Shown here: in pieces, positions 10,201-19,200 of the stretch
How positions within the stretch are numbered: the first letter of the stretch is position 1
How the letters are laid out: every line of letters begins with the position of its first letter
Assembly: GCA_964637705.1 (NCBI GenBank)
Contig: CAZWVM010000049.1
Coordinates: 1-20,764, forward strand
DNA from: CAZWVM01 sp964637705
Lineage (GTDB): Bacteria; UBA8481
DNA length: 20,764 nt
Reading direction: 5' to 3'
Program-made: the position numbers and the translations under genes
Notes under the pieces: generated by a model
The model's database searches: none
The model's input: the letters and a program-made list of their open reading frames with translations, nothing else
What the model was told of the DNA's origin: nothing

Positions 10201-13200
10201 GCCGAAGGCGCCGGACACGGTCGCCGCGCTGGCGATCGGCGGGGAGACGGTGCAGGTGACGTGGGCGCCGGTCTCATCCGACGAAGAGGGCGACCCGAAC
10301 CCGACGTCGGGCGCCGGGTACCGGGTCTACCGGTCGCTGACGTCGGACACCTCGGAGTGGATCCTGCGGGGGCAGGTGGACACGCCGACGCAGTCCTTCG
10401 TCGACTCCCAGCTGACGCAGCTCACGACCTACCACTACCGCGTCACCTGCTACGACAACAACGCGAACTTCCCGAACGAAAGCTACTGGTCGGACTCGAT
10501 CGCCTCCGCGACCCCTGTCGACACGACGGGCGCGAACAAGTGGTACGTGAACGACGGGACCTACGACGGCAACGATTCCTACTGTTCGACCATCGGTAAC
10601 GACGCCAACCGGGGGCTTCTGCCCTCGGAGCCCAAGCTCACGCTCGGCGCGGTCCTGCCCTTCCTCACCGACGGCGATACCGTGCTCATCGATGCCGGGA
10701 CCTTCACGCCGACCGACACGCTGACGATCGCCTATCGGAACTCCATCTGGGTCCTGGGCGTCGACTCCTCCCGGACGATCATCGACTTCGGCGACTCGAC
10801 ACAGGCTTCCTACAAGTCCTTCTTCTGCACGCAGGCGAACCGCGTGACGGTCCGTGACTTCACGGTGAAGAACGCATGGATCGGCGTGTACTACAAGACG
10901 GTGGACACGGGCGAGATCGCGCGGGTGAGGGCGACGCGGTGCGGCGAGATCGGGATCATCCTCGAGACCTCCGCCGACTCGAACCTCGTCACGGGCTGTC
11001 ATGCCGACAGCAACGGCAACCACGGCTTCTATCTCGGGGACGGCAACTTCAACCTGCTCTGGGGGAACACGGCGGACACGAACCGATCGATCGGGTTCCT
11101 GCTGACCGCGGCCTCGGACTCCAACACTCTGCAGGAGAACCTCGCGCGCGACAACCACGAAGGATACAAGCTCGAGGGGACCTCGATCGGGAACACATTC
11201 TACGCGAATACATCGCAAAGCCACTCCGGAGCCTCCTTCGTCGCGATCGCCGGTTCCTCATACAATATCTTCACCTCCAACATGACGGTGGGCGACGCCG
11301 GGCAGGGCTTCTACGTCGACGGCGGCGCGACGAACCTCCTCTTCGTCGGCAATAACGTGACGAGCAACGCCTCGGACGGTTTCTACATCTCGGACGAACG
11401 GTGCGTCCTCAGGCAGAACGTCGTGAACTACGTCGGCGGTTACGCCTACCACCTGAACTGGGCCAACCACTGCACGCTCGACACGAACCAGGCGATCCAC
11501 CCGACCGGCATCGGCATCCGCCTCGTCGACGCCGACACGAATATCCTGCGCTGGAACGCGGTGCACCAGGCCCAGTCGGACGGCATCAAGATCGAGTGGT
11601 CGGACTACAACCTCATCGAGAACTGCACGACCTACATGACGAAGTCGGCGGGATACGTCTGCGGCGGCTCGGCGATCATGAACCACTTCAAGACCTGCAC
11701 GGGCACGCAGGACACGATCGGCTTCTACGCGGACGCCTTCGGAACGAACAACTACGAGCGCATCTACCTGGACGACCCGAAGGGCAACGGTTTCATGGTG
11801 CTCGCCGAGGGCGACACCTTCACTCGTTGCACCGTGAACGGGGCTGACAACCGTGGGTTCTACCTGTTGAACCAGGCGCGGCGGAACCTCTTCGAGACGA
11901 ACCACGTGATCGCGAGCGCCTCGACGGGGTTCGACGCGACGGAGAATTCCGACTCCAACGTCTTCCGCTGGAACCGGGTCTCGACCTCGGTCGGGGCGAT
12001 CGGCTTCCAATGCGACAACTCGGACGGGAACCGGTTCGAGTACAACTACGCGGAGAACACGGCGGGCGACGGCTTCAAGTGCGCCAACGGGGCTGACTCG
12101 AACTCCTTCTTCTGCGACTCCTCCTACAACGCATCCCTTTCAGGGTTCGCCACACTTCTCTCTTCGATCAACAACCTCTTCACATCCTGCACCGCGGTCG
12201 CGCCGCAGGGCTCGGCGGGTTTCTACCTGAACTCCGACTCGAACACGGTCCTGTATTGCCGCTCGGACACGGCGAACGGGACGAGCTTCCTCGTCACCTC
12301 CGCCAACACCTGTACCGTCGCCTACTCGACGTCCTACCGGGCGGGCTCGACGGGATTCGGCCTGGCGACGGGCGACCGGAACGTGCTGCGCGGCAACTTC
12401 GCGGCCTGGTCGGGCGGCAACAACTTCAACATCGACAACGGATCGGACTCGAACATCCTCGAGAACAACTACTCCCGCGGCGCGGGGAGCGACGGTTTCA
12501 AGATCCTCGACGCCGACTTCAACGTTCTCAGCGGGAACAAGGCGGAGACGAGCACGTTCTCGGGCTTCGCGGTCATGGGCGGCTCCTACGCGAACGTCTT
12601 CTCCGGCAACGCCTGCACGCGCGCGGCCACCTCCGGGTTCCACATCGAGCAGGGCGGCAACCAGTTCTATTCGAACCGGGCCTCGAACTGCTCGGCCGGA
12701 TACACCCTCATCGCCGTCTCGAACGTCGTCCTCGTCGCGAACCAGGCCGACTCCTGCTCGGGCTGGAGTGCGCAGGTCCAGCCGGGCTGCGGTTCCCTCA
12801 CCCTGGCGAAGAACAACTTCCTGCCGGCGCCGGGCGACACGAATTGCCTCTCGGTGAACACGGCCGGTGTGAGCGTCGAGCGGAACTGGTTCGGGACGAC
12901 GGACACGGCCGCGATCTACGGCCGAATCGGCGGCACGGAACGCGCGACCGCCGACTACACGCCCTTCCGGTTGGGCGCGGTGGACACCGCGATCGGCGCG
13001 GACACGACGGCGCCCCGGGCGCCGGACACGGTGGCGGCCGTGGCGCTCGGTCCGAGTTCGATCCGCGTGACGTGGCCCTCGGTCTCGGCGGACGAGGAAG
13101 CCGACGGGTTCGCGACCGCGGCCACGGGCTACCGGGTCTACGGGTCGCCGACCGCGGATACGACGCAGTGGATCCTGCGGGGGTCCGTGCCGGTGGGCAC

Positions 13201-16200
13201 GCACTCTTATGACGACTCGGGGCTCACCTCGGCCACGACGTATTACTACCGGGTCACGAGCTACGACAACGCATCCCCGTTCGAGAACCAGTCCTTCTAC
13301 TCCGATTCCATCGCGTCGGCCCTGACGACCGCCGACACGAACGGTCCGAACGAATGGTATTTGAATGACACGGCGACGACGGCCGACTCCTTCACCTTCG
13401 CGATCGGCGACGATGCGAACAACGGCCTCACGCGGTGGACGCCGAAAAAGACCTACGCGTCGCTGCGGCCCTTCCTCACGGCCGGTGACACGGTGAACAT
13501 CGACGCCGGAACGTATACGGAGTCGTTCGTGGTGGAAACCTCGTCGATCTTCCTGCGGGGCAACTCCGAGTCCCGGCCGCAGATACGGCCGGCGGCCCCG
13601 TCCGAGACCGCCCTCCTCGTCCGCAACATGTCCTGGCTCTACGCGACCCATCTCAACATCGAGTCGGCCTACGTGGGCATCGACCTCACGAAGGCGGACT
13701 CGGCCTGCATCCTCCACTGCATCGTATCCTCCGCCGACCAGGCCGCGATCGTGATCGCGGGCGGGAGCCAGAACGACTCGGTGGCGGACAATCTTCTGCA
13801 CCGGTCGTTTGCCGACCTGGTCGTCGTCGCGGGGACGGGAACGCTGAACAACCGCGTGGACAGCAACGTGGTCCAGTACGCGGCCCGTTATGGCTTCTCC
13901 TGCCTCGCGGATTCGAACCAATTCAGCCGCAACGTCGTCCGGTCCTGCGACAGCAGCGGCGTGTGGGTGAGCGGCGACAGCAATCTCATCACGGGAGACA
14001 GCATCGCCGACAACAAGCGTTCCGGCGTGAGCCTGCTCACGACGGCCAACGACAATCTCGTCTTCGACTGCTTCGTGGACTCCAACGTGGGGAATGGCAT
14101 CGAGGTGGCCTTCCTGGCGCACCGCAACAGGATCGACAGCAACACGGTGATGAGGTCGGAGTCCCACGGCATCCGGATCGCGGGAGACAGCACGCTCGCA
14201 AGGAACAACGACCTGGATACGAACAGGGGCGGCATCCTTATCGATCGCGGGGATACCTGCTGGTTGGAGGGAAACTGGGTTCACAATACCTACTCCGCCT
14301 CGAACTACGGCATCTCGCTCACGAACGTCTCGGACAGCAACACGATCTACAACAACGTCATCGATCGTGCAGCGGGCTATTCGCTCGTGATCGCGGCGTC
14401 GAAATACAACGTCATCGATTCGAACGTGATCACCAACGGCAGTGACTACGGGATCTTCCACTCGTCGCGGTGGTGCCATTATGTGAATAATCTCGTCTCC
14501 GCCGCCTCGAACGCAGGCATGTATTTCTCCTCCAGCGCGGATTCGAGCTGGGTGATCGGAAACACCTTCATCAACACGGGCGGCGCCGGACTGGGAATCA
14601 ATCTCGCCTTCGGCACCAACAACACGATCGCCCGGAACGTCTTCGACGGAAACGCGGGACACCATATCCAGATCGACGGGGACAGCAACTTCGTCGACTC
14701 GAACACCCTGCGAAACGGCCTGGGATACGGGATCTACGTCCGCTACCGCCGGAACACGTTCGTCAACAACTCCGTGGAATCGACGGGCATGAGCGCCTTC
14801 TTCTCGTCGGGAGGAGACACGAACCTCGTCGTGGGGAACACCTTCCGGTTCGCGGGCGCCGGAGCCCACGGCATCGAGCTCTCCAACGCGCACTTCAACG
14901 AATTCCGCAACAACCGCACGGAATCGAACGCGAACCACGGCATCAGCCTGACGAATTCGCGTTTGAACCTCTTCACACAGAACCAGTCGTCCGGCAACGG
15001 GGGATACGCGGTCCGCATCGCGGGAACGAGCGCGCTGGACACCTTCCAGAAGAACGTGCTCCTCGGTGGAACGACCCGCCCCGATTCAGGCGTCCTGAAC
15101 GCATCGGCATCGACATTGGACTTCATGCGAAACTGGTGGGATACGCGCGACACGTCGGCGATCGCGCGTCGGGTTGTCAACACGGGCGGAGGATCCGTCT
15201 CGTGGACGCCTTTCCGGCTGGGCGCGGTCGATACCGACGCCGGCGACGACACGGTGGCCCCGGAGGCGCCGGACACGGTGACGGCGATGTCGCTGGGACC
15301 GAGCTCCATCCGAGTCCAGTGGACGCCGATGACCACCGACGAGGAACCGGACCCGAACGCGACGAACCTGAGCGGCTACCGGATCTATATCGCACCGACC
15401 GCCGACACTTCCTGGTGGCAGTTGAAGGCGGACGTGGGGTCGGGTACGACCTCGTGGGACGACTCGGGGCTCACCGCGGCCACGACGTATTACTACCGGG
15501 TCACGAGCTACGACAACGCATCCCCGTTCGAGAACCAGTCCTTCTACTCGGACTCGATCGCGTCCGCGACGACCACCAACGATTCAACGGGCCCGAACGT
15601 GTGGTATATTAATGATGCTACATACGATGGAAGCGATTCGTACACTTCGGCGGTCGGGAATGACGGCAACAACGGCCTGACACCGGCGACGCCGAAGCTG
15701 ACGCTCGGCGCCGTCCTTCCGCTCCTCACGAGAAACGACACGGTTTACATCGATGCCGGGACCTTCAACCCGACCGAGACCGCCATCATCGAAACCTACG
15801 TCTATATCACCGGCGTCGATTCCTACCTGACGATCATCGACTTCGGTGACTCGACCCAGGCCTCCTGTCGCTCCTTCCTCGTGAGGAACGATTCCTGGGC
15901 GACCTTGACCCGGTTCGCGGTGCAGAACGCGTGGGCCGGGATCCGCCTCGTCAACTCCGACACGTGCCTTGTCGAGAGCGTAGCGGTGAGCTACTGCCGG
16001 GACGCCGGGATCGAGTTGAACGGCGGATCGGACTCGAATCGCATCAACTTCTGCCATGTGCAGAGAGTGGCCAACGGCGCGACGGACTCCTCGGCCGGCA
16101 TCCTCGTGACGGGCACCAGCCGCCAGAACGAGGTTTCGAACTTCGTTCTCGAGTTCAACCAGATCGGCGTCCTGATCCTGGCGCGGTCGGATACCACGTT

Positions 16201-19200
16201 GGTGCGGAACGGCCGGATCGAGTCGAGCGTGTTGTATGGCGCGCAGTCTGGAACGACGACCGTCGCCTGCTACGGCGTCATCTTCCGGAACCTGGTCTTC
16301 GATTCGGCCGCCCGGTTCAATTCGTCGCCCAGCACGGTTTGGGCCTCGCGGGGGCTCTACATCCCGTGGAGCGTCCGGATGCTCATAGATTCCTGCGCCT
16401 TCCTCAACCTGCCGAACCGGGCGCTCGACATATCGGGACAATACGACACGGTCATGAACTGTTCCTTCTACCGGATAGGCGAGGGAATCGTCACTGCCTG
16501 GACGTACAGCTACGCGATGAACTGCCGGATCGAGTCGACGACCTTCGCGAACTTCAATTCGGCCGGCGCGTATTTCACCGGCAACTTCGACACGTATCTC
16601 GACATCCGGTGCGACACGATGGCCGAGGACGGGATCACGTTGTCGTCCGTCAACAACAACTACATCGGCTCCTGCACCGTGGTCGTGGCGAAGGACGGCT
16701 TTTCTCTCGGAGGCAACGGCAACAACGGCTCCGGCCTTTATGCCAGTCGCACTTCACAGTCGGGAATCTACATCTCGACGCTGAACAGCACCTACCGCTT
16801 GACCGACTGCTACACCGAGACGAACTCGGGCACGGGATTCTCGATCTACAATTCGCCGTCCACCTACGTCGATTCCTGCTCGAGCCGCTGCGACAGCTAC
16901 GGATTCAGCATGAACGGGGGAAACGTTCGATGGAGCACATCAATCGACGCGACCTACGACGCCTTCACCCTGACCGGCGAAGGAGGCGCCAATCTCGTCA
17001 CCGGCTGCACCGCCGTGAATCCCGGATCTCGTGGCTACTATCTCGTGAAGGTCAACCCCGGCACTCTCTCGAATTCCGTCTGCACGGGCGGCGTACCCGG
17101 AGCGGTTCACTTCTACTTCTTCCAGCTTTTCGGCAGCGGGGCGGACTATGCCAACGTCAATAACTGCACGTCCTACTACGCGCCCAGCCATGCTTTTTAC
17201 GCCACAAACGCGTCCACCGAAACCCTTTACATCGATTCGAACGCGATCTTCGGCCCCGGCGGCCGCGGCATCTACCTCTCGGGGAACAACCCGAACTGCC
17301 GCATCACGAACAACCGGATCTCGCGGGCGGGTTCCATCGGCATCGAGATCGGCACCGGGAGCTACAACTGCTACCTGCAGGGGAACACGGTCGAGACGAG
17401 CGCGGCGGACACGTCCATATCGATCAACGGTTCCGACTCCGTCCGGATCGTCGATTGCGTCTCGATCGACGACACGACGGGCATCGCCTTCGTGAACGGA
17501 TCCGATACGGGACTGGCCCGAAACAACATCATCTACCGCCCGAAGCGATACGGCGTCCTCGTCGGGCCGAACTGCCCGAACGCGATCCTCGATTCCAATA
17601 CCGTGGCCGGTTCACTTCTGTGGGGATTCTTCATCGCGGCGGACAGCCACACGGTCGTCTCGAACGTCCTCGACAGCAGCAAGTGGCAAGGGATGTATTT
17701 CTTCTTCGCCGACACGAACTACATCGCGGGGAACACGGTTCGGAATAGCTGGAACGGTTCCTATGGTTTCACCATCGACGGCGGCTACAACAACCTGATT
17801 TACAACAACGTCGTCGATTCGAGCTCCAGCTACGGCATCTATCTCCAGAGCACGGGTTCCAACAACCGCGTGGATTCCAACGACATCAAGAACGGCCTGA
17901 GTTATGGCTTCTACGCCTCGAGTTCCCAAGACAGTCTCACGATCACGAACAACCTGATCCGGGACAACAAGGGGATCGGCCTCATTCTCATCGGGTCCGA
18001 CTCGGGCTACATAGCGGGCAATCGGATCACGAACTCCTGGTCCGCCGCCTACGGCCTCTACCTGGCCGGCACGGTCAACAACCTCGTCTACAACAACATC
18101 ATCGACTCGGTCTCGAGCTACGGAATCCGCGTGGAGGCGACCGGTGACCGCAATGTGATCGACAGCAACACGGTGACGAACGGCCTGAGCGACGGCATCA
18201 ATGTCACGGCCGACAGCAACGTCTTCACGGGGAACTACGTCTACCATGTCCGTGGCGACGGCCTCTACCTGAACAACGCGGACACGAACCACTTCAACGG
18301 GAACCGTTTCGGATTCGGGGGCAACAACACGGAGGGCATCTATCTCTCCAATTCCCAGTTCAACTCGTTTTTCAACAATCGGACCGATTCCTTCGGGCGC
18401 CGGGGCGTCTACCTGAATGCCACATCCATCAATAATCTCTTCGACTCGAACCTCATCGAGGACCACCGGGGTCCGGGCATCCACGCGATCGGCGACAGCA
18501 ACGCCTACACGCGCAACACGGTCCGGAACAACCAGGGCTACGGCCTGCATCTCGCGGCTTCGGACACGAACCTCGTCTTCGCCAACACGCTCGACTCGAA
18601 CGTCCAGGCGAACCTCTTCGCCGATTCGGCCTACGGCAATCGCATCGAGAGCAACGCGGTCGTCCGCGGGCTCGCCGTGGGCGCCTGGATCGACGGTTGT
18701 TCGACCTCGATCGTCAGGGGGAATCTCTTCTCGTCGAATGCCTCCCACGGCGTGCGCCTCGAGAGTTCCGTCAACGTGCTCATCCACCAGAACCATTTTG
18801 TCGACAACGCCGGCTACGGCCTGCGCATCCTGCCGACCTGCGCGGCGGACACCCTGTGGAAGAACAACCTCGAGGGTTCGGCCGCCAACCCCGACTCCTC
18901 CCTCTGGAACACATCCACGTCGCCCCTGGACGCGCGCCGGAACTGGTGGGGCACGCGCGACACGACAGTCATCGCGCGGCGTGCCGTCAACACGGGCGGG
19001 GCCGCGCTCACGCACACGCCCTTCCGGCTCTCGATGATCGACACCTCGGCCTCCGACACCGTCGCGCCCTCCGCCCCGGACAGCATCTCCGCCCGCGCGC
19101 TCACCGACACGGCGGCGCGGATCGAGTGGTCGACGCCGGCGACCGACGAGGAGGCCGACGATTTCGCGACAGCGCTCACCGGGTTCCGGGTCTGGCGCTC

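Larger units (their letters stand above)
13355..15601 (+). repeat. Composite module C: beta-helix plus FN3
   Basis: Residues 4092-4840, the shortest module. Its entry cassette differs from the others (WYLNDTATTADSF, GDDANNG, KKTYASLRPFL, VNIDAGTYTES). Rungs favour GI over GF. Three 92-96-residue super-repeats start at residues 4394, 4490 and 4582. The cap is NWWDTRDTSAIARR (from 4684), shared in style with D, then WTPFRLGAVDT and an FN3 domain (4723-4840) with VQWTPMTTDEE and YRIYIA. The FN3 end carries the DNA patch shared with B. Confidence 0.85.

Noticed and set aside
9283..10599. A 438-codon plus-strand frame in another register
   Set aside because: It is wholly overlapped by module A, and its His/Arg/Gly/Gln-rich product is typical of a shifted frame. 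The giant frame carries the conserved domains there.
12140..14938. A 932-codon open frame on the minus strand
   Set aside because: It lies wholly inside the giant gene and its product is dominated by Arg, Val, Asp and Glu with no domain pattern. Long antisense open frames are expected in GC-rich coding DNA. The same applies to minus-strand frames at 5420-7369, 1196-2662 and 17612-19015.
14261..18571. CRISPR-like or non-coding tandem repeats
   Set aside because: The periodicity is in codons of a continuous frame (about 24-residue rungs and 96-residue units), and the repeats are diverged at DNA level. There are no short identical repeats with unique spacers.
13858..18600. Different Ser codons in the DSN motif (TCG versus AGC) as a sign of separate amplification of modules
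   Set aside because: GACAGCAAC is commoner in C and D, but it also occurs in B (near 11006), and both spellings mix within modules. No clear partition.
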